DNA from: CAZVYJ01 sp964631565
GTDB taxonomy: Bacteria > Planctomycetota > Phycisphaerae > SM23-33
NCBI GenBank assembly: GCA_964631565.1
Contig: CAZVYJ010000071.1
Coordinates: forward strand, 1 to 12,693
Length of the DNA stretch: 12,693 bases
Reading direction: 5' to 3'
The first letter of the stretch is position 1, and every line of letters begins with the position of its first letter. Positions 1 through 7,248 of this stretch are shown here, one piece after another. The notes beneath the pieces were generated by a model. That model saw only the letters and a list, made by a program, of their open reading frames with translations, did no database searches and was not told where the DNA came from. The position numbers and the translations under genes are program-made.

Positions 1-48
1 CTCATGCGGGAACTCCGAAAGGAACTCAGCCATGAAAACTGGGGATGA
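1..48 (+). CDS. Possible C-terminal tail of a protein cut by the window edge
   Basis: Frame 1 is open from the window edge to a TGA at 46-48 and reads LMRELRKELSHENWG, a charged, helix-like end that would suit a protein C-terminus. The stop lies just before the -35 of the tRNA promoter, which fits a gene boundary. Fifteen codons are too few to identify a family, and frame 2 is also open (to a TAA near 84), so the frame itself is uncertain. I do not recognise the protein. Confidence 0.3.
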   Translation, partial: LMRELRKELSHENWG

Positions 49-65
49 GTCAGGCCTCAATGGGC

Positions 66-93
66 TTGACAGATACGCCTGTTAAGCTAAAGT
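66..93 (+). promoter_or_regulatory. Sigma70-type promoter of the tRNA-Phe gene
   Basis: A perfect -35 TTGACA (66-71) is followed after 16 bases by TAAAGT (88-93), a 4/6 match to the -10 consensus. Transcription would start near 100, giving a short leader of about 35 bases before the mature tRNA at 135, to be removed by RNase P. Placement directly ahead of the tRNA supports the call. Confidence 0.6.
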
Positions 94-134
94 GGTGGTT
101 TATCGGGTTCCCGCCGAAGCTGACGGGACTACTC

Positions 135-207
135 GGGTAGGTAGCTCAGCTGGTAGAGCACATGACTGAAAATCATGGTGTCGGCGGTTCAACTCCGCCC
201 CTGCCCA
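135..207 (+). tRNA. tRNA-Phe (anticodon GAA)
   Basis: The full cloverleaf can be drawn. The acceptor stem is GGGTAGG (135-141) with CCTGCCC (200-206) and discriminator A207. The D arm is GCTC/GAGC (144-147/156-159). The anticodon stem is CATGA/TCATG (161-165/173-177) with a seven-base loop CTGAAAA, giving anticodon GAA for phenylalanine. A five-base variable region precedes the T arm GGCGG/CCGCC (183-187/195-199) with loop TTCAACT. The T54-T55-C56 equivalent is present. The 3' CCA is not encoded, so it must be added by nucleotidyltransferase. The gene is monocistronic, with its own promoter upstream and a strong terminator immediately downstream. Confidence 0.97.
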
Positions 208-220
208 GTTGCTGATTACG

Positions 221-257
221 GGCCTTTCGCCGATTGCCGGCGGAAGGCCTTTTTCTT
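221..257 (+). terminator. Intrinsic terminator after tRNA-Phe
   Basis: A 12-bp stem GGCCTTTCGCCG (221-232) pairs with CGGCGGAAGGCC (238-249), with one G-U wobble and a five-base loop ATTGC. It is followed by TTTTTCTT. This is a textbook rho-independent terminator. It separates the tRNA transcript from the protease gene and rules out the in-frame upstream extension of that gene. Confidence 0.92.
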
Positions 258-297
258 GGCGGGGCTGTCTGCGTGGAACGGCTGGAGCAACGCCGGC

Positions 298-326
298 TTG
301 TTACCGCTGGGGTTTTCTGCTAGCAT
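298..326 (+). promoter_or_regulatory. Candidate promoter for the S41 protease-tsaD unit
   Basis: TTGTTA (298-303), a 17-base spacer, then TAGCAT (321-326): each box matches 4/6 of the sigma70 consensus. The predicted start near 333 would leave a leader of about 74 bases. It is the best promoter-like pair between the tRNA terminator and the ATG at 407, but it is only moderate. Confidence 0.4.
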
Positions 327-406
327 TTTTTCGGCTTTTCGCCGGTTTCTTGTCGAAATATCGAAAAGTCGAAAAATCTTCGGTTAGGCGGAGTTCCGGC
401 GGCGTC

Positions 407-1807
407 ATGCCCAAACGTAATCTAATCTGGCTTCTTGCGATTGTAGCCGTAGCGGTGATTGTGTGGATTGCGCGCGATCCCGCCCCCCGCAGCGGCGGCA
501 GCGGCGACGGATTCGGCGGCGTGCAGATCGCGTACGATATTATCCGCAAACAGTACCTCAGCAAGATAGACGAAGATGCTCTCCGCAGAAGCGCGATTCT
601 CGGCATGATGGAGACGCTGGACGAATACTCGACTTATTTTCCGCCCGACAAGGCCGACAGATTCACCAATCGGGTCATGGGTCGGAACTACGGAATCGGG
701 CTGGAATTCGAGATTGTCGACGGCAAGGTTGTCGTCATAGGTTCCCATGACGGTTCGCCGGCCCACAGGGCGGGTCTTGTCGGCGGCGACGTTATCCAGT
801 CGATAAACGGCCAGCCGCTTGCCGGTCTGGGCGAGCAGAAAATCAATGAATTGCTCCATCCGTCCGATGATGCCGTCAGGCTGGTTATTGTGCGGGGCGG
901 CGAGCAGCCTCGAACCGTCGAACTCGCCTGCAAGGAATTTTCGGTGGAAGTTGTCGAAGGCCTCTACCGCGACAACGACGGCGAGTGGGTTTACGCCTTG
1001 GATATCGAGCGGCCGGACGGAAACTCAACCGACGCCGCCGGCGAAAAAATCGTCTATGTCAGGATTCGCGAGTTCGCCGAGGACGCCAGCGGGCGGCTTC
1101 AGCGTGCGTTGAAGAAATTTTCCGACGCGAGGGGCATAATACTCGACCTTCGCGGCAATCCGGGCGGGCTGCTGCCGCCGGCTATCGAAATTGCGAACTG
1201 CTTCCTCCGCGAGGGACTTATCGTGACGGTGGCCGGCCGGGAACCGCCGCCGCATCGCTACAAGGCGCAGGTCAACGGAACATTTCCGCCCGTGCCGATG
1301 GTCGTGCTTATCGACGAGGGAACGGCGTCGGCCGCCGAGCTTCTCGCAGGCTCGCTGCAGTTCCATGACCGTGCCGTGCTTGTCGGTACGCGGACGCGAG
1401 GCAAGGGATGCGTCCAGAAAATGATCACGCTGCCCGACAATCTCGGGCAGATGAACCTGACGACATCGGAGTTTTTCGTGAGGCCGGACCGGAACATAAC
1501 CCGCAGGAGCGGCTCGGATACATGGGGCATCGACCCGCACGAGCAGGTGACGATGGCCGGGCCGGACCGCGAAAAGCTCGACAAGCTGCGCATCCGCGGC
1601 GAAGTTCTGCCCGCCGTCCTGACCGCCGGCGCCGCGTCGCAGCCGGACATCGTCGCGAAGTTCCTCGCCCTCGACGCCCAGCTCAGCCACGCCGTCGAAT
1701 TGCTGAAACGCCCGAAGGAATACAACCTGATTCTCGAACGGGCCGCCGCCCAGCGCAAAAGAGAACTCGAACAGCACTATAAAATCCACCCCGAAAAAAA
1801 TGAGTGA
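407..1807 (+). CDS. S41 family C-terminal processing peptidase (CtpA/Prc-like)
   Basis: A 466-residue serine endopeptidase of the tail-specific/C-terminal processing family, which trims C-termini of exported or envelope proteins. Residues 6-22 form a hydrophobic segment, probably an uncleaved membrane anchor placing the enzyme outside the cytoplasmic membrane. An N-terminal helical part is followed by a PDZ domain (about 93-180; YGIGLEF, GSPAHRAGLVGGDVIQSING) that binds the substrate tail. The S41 core (about 214-380) holds LDLRGNPGG and the catalytic dyad: Ser308 in DEGTASAAE and Lys333 in TRGKG. Their 25-residue spacing equals that of E. coli Prc Ser430/Lys455. A charged C-terminal tail of about 80 residues follows. 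The ATG at 407 was chosen because the frame is open further upstream, to 209, only through the tRNA terminator and promoter region. The Shine-Dalgarno sequence is weak. It overlaps tsaD by 8 bases, suggesting translational coupling. Confidence 0.93.
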   Translation: MPKRNLIWLLAIVAVAVIVWIARDPAPRSGGSGDGFGGVQIAYDIIRKQYLSKIDEDALRRSAILGMMETLDEYSTYFPPDKADRFTNRVMGRNYGIGLEFEIVDGKVVVIGSHDGSPAHRAGLVGGDVIQSINGQPLAGLGEQKINELLHPSDDAVRLVIVRGGEQPRTVELACKEFSVEVVEGLYRDNDGEWVYALDIERPDGNSTDAAGEKIVYVRIREFAEDASGRLQRALKKFSDARGIILDLRGNPGGLLPPAIEIANCFLREGLIVTVAGREPPPHRYKAQVNGTFPPVPMVVLIDEGTASAAELLAGSLQFHDRAVLVGTRTRGKGCVQKMITLPDNLGQMNLTTSEFFVRPDRNITRRSGSDTWGIDPHEQVTMAGPDREKLDKLRIRGEVLPAVLTAGAASQPDIVAKFLALDAQLSHAVELLKRPKEYNLILERAAAQRKRELEQHYKIHPEKNE

Positions 1808-2867
1808 TCCTGTCTATATAGTCGGTGTCGAAAGCAGCTGTGATGAAACGAGCTGCGCGGTTGTCGCGGACGGCCGGGACGTGCTCTCGAACGTCGTCGC
1901 CAGTCAGATCGAAATGCATTCCCGCTTCGGCGGCGTCGTGCCGGAAATAGCCTCGCGTGCGCACATCGAAGCCATCAACACCGTAATCGAAAACGCGCTT
2001 CAGCAGGCGTCCGTGCCGGTGGAAAAAATCGCCGCCGTCGCCGTGACCAACGAGCCTGGGCTTATCGGGTCGCTGCTGGTGGGGCTGATGGCCGCCAAGA
2101 CGATGGCCTTCGCGTGGGACGTGCCGCTGGTCGGCGTGAACCACGTTTATGCCCACGCCTACGCCGCGTCGCTGAGCGCCGAGCCGGTGGAATATCCGGC
2201 CGTCGCGCTTATCTGCAGCGGCGGGCATACTGCGCTGTACCGCTGCGAATCGCCGACCGAACTCAAGCTGCTGGGCAGCACAATCGACGATGCTGCCGGC
2301 GAGGCGTTCGACAAGGTCGCGAGTATTCTGAATCTCGGCTATCCGGGCGGTCCGGTCATCGACAAAACCGCCCGAGGCGCGAACGACAAGGCGGTCGAAT
2401 TCCCGCGGTCGCTGCTGAAGGGCCAGTCGCTGGACTTTTCATTCAGCGGCCTGAAGACGGCCGTGCTCTATCACGTCAACGGCGTGCCCGGCGCGATGAG
2501 AAACACCGCCAGGCTCGCGCCTGTGCAGCACGAACGCGGCATCGAAAATTTCTCAGCCGGCGAAATCGCTGATATCGCCGCGAGTTTCCAGGCTGCCGTT
2601 GTGGACGTTCTTCGAATAAAACTTCGCCGCGCCGCCAAACTCACCGGTGCGAAAACGCTCATTCTGGGCGGCGGCGTTGCGGCGAACTCGGCCCTGCGGG
2701 CGGCGGCCCAGTCGCTTGCGGAAAGCCTCCGCTGCACGCTGCGGATGCCGCCGCTGAAATACTGCGTGGATAACGCAGCCATGATTGCGGGCCTTGGATA
2801 TCACTATTTCACCGCCGGCAAAACAGACGGCCTGGACCTGGCGGCCCATGCGACTGTTCGCCGATAA
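1800..2867 (+). CDS. tsaD: tRNA N6-adenosine threonylcarbamoyltransferase TsaD
   Basis: A 355-residue TsaD (formerly Gcp/YgjD), the subunit that transfers the threonylcarbamoyl group from TC-AMP to A37 of ANN-decoding tRNAs, forming t6A, in complex with TsaB and TsaE. Visible signatures in order: GVESSCDETSCAVV (9-22), HSRFGGVVPEIASRAH (40-55), the metal-binding NHVYAH with His115 and His119, CSGGHTALY (139-147), DDAAGEAFDKVA (163-174), GYPGGP (180-185), FSFSGLKTAV (213-222), GGGVAANSALR (290-300), and DNAAMIA with the third metal ligand Asp324. Length is normal for bacterial TsaD and all active-site residues are present. The ATG at 1800 lies inside the end of the protease gene with no clear Shine-Dalgarno sequence, so translation is probably coupled. 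tsaB and tsaE are not in the window. Confidence 0.97.
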   Translation: MSDPVYIVGVESSCDETSCAVVADGRDVLSNVVASQIEMHSRFGGVVPEIASRAHIEAINTVIENALQQASVPVEKIAAVAVTNEPGLIGSLLVGLMAAKTMAFAWDVPLVGVNHVYAHAYAASLSAEPVEYPAVALICSGGHTALYRCESPTELKLLGSTIDDAAGEAFDKVASILNLGYPGGPVIDKTARGANDKAVEFPRSLLKGQSLDFSFSGLKTAVLYHVNGVPGAMRNTARLAPVQHERGIENFSAGEIADIAASFQAAVVDVLRIKLRRAAKLTGAKTLILGGGVAANSALRAAAQSLAESLRCTLRMPPLKYCVDNAAMIAGLGYHYFTAGKTDGLDLAAHATVRR

Positions 2868-2889
2868 TCGCGCCATGACGGCTGCGAGT

Positions 2890-2898
2890 TGTTATAAT
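2890..2898 (+). promoter_or_regulatory. Extended -10 promoter for larB, probably giving a leaderless mRNA
   Basis: TGTTATAAT is a perfect extended -10 element (TGn plus TATAAT at 2893-2898). There is no recognisable -35, as is usual for extended -10 promoters. Seven bases separate the hexamer from the larB ATG at 2906, so the expected transcription start falls on or next to the A of the start codon. The intervening CCCTCTG has no Shine-Dalgarno character. Confidence 0.6.
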
Positions 2899-2905
2899 CC
2901 CTCTG

Positions 2906-3688
2906 ATGGACGAGAAAATACTCAAAATACTGCTTGAGTCCGTTCGTTCGGGCCGGACCGGCATTGCCGAAGCCGTCGAACAGCTTCGCAGGCTGCCTTT
3001 CGAGTCGGTCGGTTTCGCGAACATCGACCATCACCGCGCGATCCGCTGCGGCTTCCCGGAGGTTATATACAGTCCGGGCAAGACGACGGAGCAGCTGCGG
3101 ACGATTTTCCGCAAGCTCGCCGAGAAAGGCTCGAATGTCCTGGCGACCCGCGCGGAGCGCGAGGCTTACGAAGCCGTTCGCACCGACTTTCCGGCCGCCG
3201 AGTACAACGAACTGGCCCGCACGATAACACTGCGTCAGGACGACGGCGAGGCGATAGGGCACATCGCGATAGCCGCCGCAGGCACGAGCGATCTGCCCGT
3301 GGCCGAGGAAGCCCGTGTGACGGCTGAGATCATGGGCCAGCGCGTGACCACGCATTACGATGTCGGGGTGGCAGGACTGCACAGGCTCCTGGCGCAGAGC
3401 GAGGTCCTTCAGTCGGCGAACGTGGTTGTGGTGGTTGCCGGCATGGAAGGCGCGCTTGCCAGCGTTGTCGGCGGCATGGTGGCCTCGCCGGTCATTGCGG
3501 TTCCGACCTCCGTCGGTTACGGTGCGAGCTTCGGCGGGCTGTCGGCCCTGCTTACAATGATGAACAGCTGCGCCGCTGGCGTCAGCGTGGTGAATATTGA
3601 CAACGGTTTCGCCGGCGGTTACATCGCGGCATTGATAAACAGGCAGTCTGAGCAGATTCCGAAAGATGCCGGTAAATCGAAAAAATGA
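2906..3688 (+). CDS. larB: Nickel-pincer cofactor biosynthesis protein LarB (pyridinium-3-carboxylate carboxylase/hydrolase)
   Basis: A 260-residue LarB. In characterised bacteria LarB carboxylates nicotinic acid adenine dinucleotide at C5 and cleaves off AMP, the first step towards the nickel-pincer nucleotide used by lactate racemase and related enzymes. An N-terminal helical region (about 1-100) precedes a PurE-like AIR-carboxylase domain. Recognisable stretches are AAGTSDLPVAEEA (124-136), VAGMEGALASVVGG (177-190), VIAVPTSVGYGASFGG (196-211) and NSCAAGVSVVNIDNGF (220-235). Cys222 matches the catalytic Cys221 reported for Lactobacillus plantarum LarB. The gene starts 38 bases after tsaD with its own extended -10 box, and its end overlaps nnrD by four bases (ATGA). 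larC, larE and larA are absent from the window, so the client enzyme is unknown. Confidence 0.95.
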   Translation: MDEKILKILLESVRSGRTGIAEAVEQLRRLPFESVGFANIDHHRAIRCGFPEVIYSPGKTTEQLRTIFRKLAEKGSNVLATRAEREAYEAVRTDFPAAEYNELARTITLRQDDGEAIGHIAIAAAGTSDLPVAEEARVTAEIMGQRVTTHYDVGVAGLHRLLAQSEVLQSANVVVVVAGMEGALASVVGGMVASPVIAVPTSVGYGASFGGLSALLTMMNSCAAGVSVVNIDNGFAGGYIAALINRQSEQIPKDAGKSKK

Positions 3689-4569
3689 GTGACAAACTTG
3701 AAAAGGTCGAAACTCTGCCGAAATTGCCGCCCCGCAAGGCAGACGCCAACAAGGGCGACTTCGGCAGGGTGCTGGTCGTAGGCGGCTCGCGCGGAATGGT
3801 GGGCGCTCCGGCGCTGACCGCCAACGCCGCGCTTCGCGGCGGGGCTGGGCTGGTGACTGTCGCGGTGGCCGAGCCTATACAGCTTTACGTCGCCTCGATG
3901 TGTCCGTGCGCCACTACGATAGCCCTCAGCTGCGACGATTCCGGCAAGCTGGCCCCCGGCGCGGTGCGTGAAATGCTATCCGCCGCATCGGCCTGCGACG
4001 TGCTCGCCGTCGGGCCGGGCATGGCGACCGGAGTGGTGCGACAGAACATGGTCCGCGCCGCTGTCAGGCAGGACAAGCCCCTCGTGCTCGACGCAGACGG
4101 ATTGAACAATCTCTCAGGGATAGAAAACTGGCCCTCGATTCGCAAATGCCCGCTTGTTCTTACGCCGCATCCCGGCGAGTTCTCCCGGCTGACCGGCGCG
4201 ACCATTGCTGATATACAGTCAAACCGCCAGCCGGCGGCGGTTGCGGCTGCTCGCAAGTGGGCCGGCTCCGGCGACAAGCCGCTCGTATGCGTGCTGAAGG
4301 GCGCGGGAACGGTCGTAACCGACGGGTTGAGAGTATACGTGAACAATACCGGCAATCCGGGAATGGCCACCGGAGGCAGCGGCGACGTGCTGAGCGGTCT
4401 TATAGCGGCATTCATCGGCCAGGGACTCGCGCCGTTCGAGGCTGCCTGCCTCGGCGCTTACTGCCACGGGCGCGCCGGCGACATCGCGGCAGCGGAAATC
4501 GGACAGGTTTCGCTGACGGCGACCGACCTGCTCGATTATCTGCCGCAAGCAATTAAGGAATCCGCCTGA
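3685..4569 (+). CDS. nnrD: ADP/ATP-dependent (S)-NAD(P)H-hydrate dehydratase NnrD
   Basis: A 294-residue YjeF C-terminal-type (ribokinase-fold) enzyme that dehydrates damaged NADHX/NADPHX back to NAD(P)H using ADP or ATP, acting in the cytosol. Motifs in order: NKGDFGRVLVVGGS (22-35), GMVGAPALTANAALRGGAGLV (37-57 region), VGPGM (109-113), VLDADGLN (134-141), LTPHPGE (159-165), CVLKGAGT (202-209) and the nucleotide/catalytic loop GNPGMATGGSGDVLSG (223-238). It lacks the N-terminal epimerase (NnrE) half found in fused bacterial versions, so it is the stand-alone form. It overlaps larB by four bases and the next gene by one base (TGATG), so it is almost certainly in one operon with larB and the importer genes. 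Confidence 0.94.
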   Translation: MSDKLEKVETLPKLPPRKADANKGDFGRVLVVGGSRGMVGAPALTANAALRGGAGLVTVAVAEPIQLYVASMCPCATTIALSCDDSGKLAPGAVREMLSAASACDVLAVGPGMATGVVRQNMVRAAVRQDKPLVLDADGLNNLSGIENWPSIRKCPLVLTPHPGEFSRLTGATIADIQSNRQPAAVAAARKWAGSGDKPLVCVLKGAGTVVTDGLRVYVNNTGNPGMATGGSGDVLSGLIAAFIGQGLAPFEAACLGAYCHGRAGDIAAAEIGQVSLTATDLLDYLPQAIKESA

Positions 4570-5450
4570 TGCGTCTCGGCAAATTATTGCTGTTTCTGCT
4601 TCTGTCGACCTGCGCATGCTTTTCGGGTTGCATGTGCTTTTCAGGCTGCCGCAGCTCGATGCCTTGTCCGGACGCCCCGAAGCCGAGGGTTATCAGCCAT
4701 TCGCCTGCGCTCACCGAGATGATGTTCGACATGGGCCTTGGCGACCACGTGGTGGCGGTCACCACCCAGTGCATACTGCCTGAAGGCGAAAACAGAATCG
4801 CGGTCGGCGACCTTAACGAGGTCAACGCCGAAGCCATACTCACCGCCGTTCCCGACGTGATACTAATTCAGCAGAACCCGAAGAAATTCGACTCTGTTCT
4901 GGAAGTCCGCCCCGAAATCAAAATAGAGCATTTCGACATCGAGGAGATCGACCAGATAGCCTCGGCGATGGAACGAATCGGTGAGATAGTCAATGAGCCT
5001 GAAGTCGGCAAGCGCAAGGCTGCCGAGTTCCGCAGGCGGCTGGATGCGGTCCGCAGGAAAGTTGCCGGCCTGCCGAAGCCGAAGGTGCTGTTCGTCATGA
5101 TGTCCGGCCAGGGCTTCTTCATCGGCGGGGAAAAATCGTTCATCAAGGAAATCATAGAGCTGGCCGGCGGCGTGGACGCGGCCGGCGAGTTCAGACGCTG
5201 GGCCGGCGTGAATATCGAGCATATACTCCAGATGCAGCCGGAAGTGATTATCTGCCAGACCGACCCGGGCATGGAAGATGATGCGAAGGAATACTGGCAG
5301 GGAATCGGCGGCCTGCCGGCCGTCAGGAACGGAAGAGTATACGTGGTTACCGACCGGCACTGGACGATTCCATCGACGCGGACAGTCGGCATCGCCGAGC
5401 AGGCGGCTGCGTTCATACATCCGGAAGCTCCGCACGGAGGAGACAATTGA
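4569..5450 (+). CDS. btuF: BtuF-like ABC transporter substrate-binding lipoprotein
   Basis: A 293-residue class III (cluster A-II) solute-binding protein of the cobalamin/siderophore/heme family, here probably for cobalamin. An N-terminal hydrophobic segment (4-14) leads into a cysteine-rich stretch with several possible lipidation sites: Cys15, and FSGC twice at Cys21 and Cys27. The two FSGC copies come from an imperfect 18-base tandem duplication. The binding domain begins at PRVISHSPALTEMMFDMGLG (39-58) and shows DLNEVNAEAILTAVPDVIL (81-99), a long linking helix (about 126-166) and a second lobe with KVLFVMMSGQGFFIGG, EHILQMQPEVII and GLPAVRNGRVYVV (248-260). It is first in a three-gene importer set with the permease and ATPase. 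The family is clear. The cobalamin substrate is inferred from resemblance and the riboswitch cluster nearby. Iron-siderophore or heme are the alternatives. Confidence 0.88.
   Translation: MRLGKLLLFLLLSTCACFSGCMCFSGCRSSMPCPDAPKPRVISHSPALTEMMFDMGLGDHVVAVTTQCILPEGENRIAVGDLNEVNAEAILTAVPDVILIQQNPKKFDSVLEVRPEIKIEHFDIEEIDQIASAMERIGEIVNEPEVGKRKAAEFRRRLDAVRRKVAGLPKPKVLFVMMSGQGFFIGGEKSFIKEIIELAGGVDAAGEFRRWAGVNIEHILQMQPEVIICQTDPGMEDDAKEYWQGIGGLPAVRNGRVYVVTDRHWTIPSTRTVGIAEQAAAFIHPEAPHGGDN
4611..4646 (+). repeat. Imperfect 18-base tandem duplication in the lipoprotein signal region
   Basis: Two adjacent six-codon units encode CACFSG (4611-4628) and CMCFSG (4629-4646), followed by another Cys codon. The DNA copies differ at several bases, so this is not a very recent duplication. 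The effect is two tandem lipobox-like FSGC sites within the same signal peptide. Confidence 0.75.
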
Positions 5451-6439
5451 TCACTGATGCGCACAATTTACGCGGTACGCTGACGGCCCCGAGGCTGGCG
5501 GTTTATCTCGGGGTGCTTACGGTGCTGGCGATTGCCGTGCTGCTCGCATGCAGCATGATTGGCGCCGCCGGTACCACGTGGGAAATCTGGCAGATGCGTG
5601 TGATGCGGCTGCTGAAGGCGGCGACCATAGGGGCATCGCTGGCCGCCGCAGGCGTGGCGCTGCAGGGCATGCTTCGGAACCCGCTGGCTGATCCTTACAT
5701 ACTGGGCATTTCCAGCGGCGCAGGCATCGGCGTGATTTTGAGCGTAGGCTTCATGGCGGGTTCGATGTGGCTGACCACGCCCGCGATGGCCTTTGCCGGG
5801 GCGCTTGCAACCTGCATTGTGGTGTATTTCATCGCCCAGCGGCGAGGCCGGCTCGACCCGTACACGCTGCTGCTTTCGGGCGTCATAGTAAACACGTTCA
5901 ACGGCGCGATAATGCTGGCGATATTTCTGTTCATTCCGCCGGATACGATTTCCGACTTTTACCGCTGGGGCATGGGCCAGATAAACTACGACTTCAACGG
6001 GTTATTGTTCGCGATAGCGGGCGGCTGCGTGCTGATTGGCTGGACGCTGCTTGTAATGCGCGGTGCGGCATTCAACGCACTGGGCCTCGGCGACGACGTT
6101 GCAAACTCTACCGGCGTTTCAGTGGGCTGGCTGAGGGTCGAAACGTTCCTGGTCGTCTCGCTGATGACGGCGGCCGCGGTTGCATTATCCGGGCCTATCG
6201 GGTTTATCGGGCTTATAATCCCGCACATATGCAGGCTTATCATCGGGCCTGACCATCGGCTGCTTACGATCGTCAGCGGATTTGTCGGCGCGATGTTCCT
6301 GATGGCGGCGGACACCTTGAGCCGTTCGATGCCGATAGAATTCAGGACCGGCGACATACCGGTGGGCATTATCACGGCATTTTGCGGCGGGCCGTTCTTT
6401 ATCTATCTGCTGCGGCAGCGATTCAGGGAGTCTGAATAG
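5447..6439 (+). CDS. btuC: BtuC-like FecCD family ABC transporter permease
   Basis: A 330-residue polytopic permease of the FecCD family; two copies form the membrane channel of a type II importer. About ten hydrophobic helices are visible, beginning at residues 17-40. Family signatures include GASLAAAGVALQGMLRNPLA (62-81), DPYILGISSGAGIG (82-95), the cytoplasmic coupling region ALGLGDDVANSTGV (211-224) that docks on the ATPase, and SGPIGFIGLIIPHICRLIIG (248-267). The start is a TTG at 5447, supported by a good Shine-Dalgarno GGAGGAG at 5437-5443 and by the four-base overlap (TTGA) with the stop of the binding-protein gene. No in-frame ATG exists near. It ends one base inside the ATPase gene. 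Substrate assignment to cobalamin is by context only. Confidence 0.92.
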   Translation: MITDAHNLRGTLTAPRLAVYLGVLTVLAIAVLLACSMIGAAGTTWEIWQMRVMRLLKAATIGASLAAAGVALQGMLRNPLADPYILGISSGAGIGVILSVGFMAGSMWLTTPAMAFAGALATCIVVYFIAQRRGRLDPYTLLLSGVIVNTFNGAIMLAIFLFIPPDTISDFYRWGMGQINYDFNGLLFAIAGGCVLIGWTLLVMRGAAFNALGLGDDVANSTGVSVGWLRVETFLVVSLMTAAAVALSGPIGFIGLIIPHICRLIIGPDHRLLTIVSGFVGAMFLMAADTLSRSMPIEFRTGDIPVGIITAFCGGPFFIYLLRQRFRESE

Positions 6440-7233
6440 TGACTGAAACTGAAAGTTCGCACATTCTGCAGGTCAATGACATTACCTTCGCATATCGCCC
6501 AGGCAGGGAGGTGTTGAAGGGCGTCAGCTTTTCGGCTGCGTCGCAGCGGATGGTATGCATTCTCGGCCCGAACGGCTCGGGCAAGACGACCCTGCTGCGG
6601 TGTCTGCTCGGCATGCTCAAACCGCAGTCCGGCAGAATAATGCTCGACGGGAAAAAGCTGTCGAAATATTCATCGCGCGGGCTTGCGAAGATGCTCGCCT
6701 ATGTGCCGCAGTTTCCGACGTCGGCATTCGCGCTGACCGTTCAGGAAATCGTGCTCACCGGGCGATACGCGCATACCGGCGTCATGGGGCTGGCCGGCAA
6801 GGCCGACCTCGCCGTCGCCCACGAAGCGATGAAAATGACCGACACGCTATCCTTCGCCGATCGCTCTCTCAGCGAGCTGTCCGGCGGCGAGGCACAGAGC
6901 GTCATGATCGCCCGCGCCCTTGCGCAGCAGCCGCAGGTCTGCCTCCTGGACGAGCCGACAAGCCACCTCGACATCAGGAATCAGCTGCTGGTCTATCGCA
7001 TGATGCAGCGGCTGGCGCACGAATGGAAGATATCCGTGATCTGCGTCAGCCACGATATCAACATGGCCGCCCGCTTCGCCGACGAACTGGTGCTGATGCG
7101 GTCCGGACGGATAATCGCCTCGGGCCGGGCGGAACAGGTCGTGCGAGAAGACCTGCTGGAACAGGTCTATGATGTGAAAGTGGACCTGGTTTCGGTTCCC
7201 GGCCATCCGGTGCCGCAGGTGCTTGCCCACTGA
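6439..7233 (+). CDS. btuD: BtuD-like ABC transporter ATP-binding protein
   Basis: A 264-residue ATPase that would dimerise beneath the FecCD permease to drive import. All nucleotide-binding elements are intact: Walker A GPNGSGKTT (43-51), Q-loop YVPQ with Gln91, the ABC signature LSGGE (147-151), Walker B VCLLDE (167-172), D-loop SHLD and the switch His205 in VSHD. The start is GTG at 6439, sharing its G with the TAG stop of the permease, with GGGAG at 6426-6430 as Shine-Dalgarno sequence. The first in-frame ATG lies much further in and would remove the first beta strand. It resembles the siderophore/B12 (FepC/BtuD) branch. The C-terminal 30 residues are the usual short extension of that branch. 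Confidence 0.93.
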   Translation: MTETESSHILQVNDITFAYRPGREVLKGVSFSAASQRMVCILGPNGSGKTTLLRCLLGMLKPQSGRIMLDGKKLSKYSSRGLAKMLAYVPQFPTSAFALTVQEIVLTGRYAHTGVMGLAGKADLAVAHEAMKMTDTLSFADRSLSELSGGEAQSVMIARALAQQPQVCLLDEPTSHLDIRNQLLVYRMMQRLAHEWKISVICVSHDINMAARFADELVLMRSGRIIASGRAEQVVREDLLEQVYDVKVDLVSVPGHPVPQVLAH

Positions 7234-7248
7234 CGGCGGAGCTTGTTC

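Noticed and set aside
7..117. Possible structured RNA closed by GCGGGAAC (7-14) and GTTCCCGC (110-117); compared with SRP, RNase P and tmRNA
   Set aside because: The conserved cores of those RNAs are missing, and the segment is better explained by a gene end plus the tRNA promoter. The 8-bp complementarity may be chance.
135..260. tRNA-Phe as an integration (att) site for a mobile element
   Set aside because: No repeat of the tRNA 3' end, no integrase gene and no change in gene character are seen; the downstream genes are housekeeping.
209..406. Upstream in-frame extension of the S41 protease gene (66 extra codons)
   Set aside because: It would run through the tRNA-Phe terminator and the likely promoter, and it puts a Cys/Arg-rich stretch before a good membrane anchor beginning at the ATG at 407.
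1025..1789. Minus-strand ORF (254 codons) opposite the S41 protease
   Set aside because: Shadow ORF without recognisable motifs, opposite a gene with an intact catalytic dyad.
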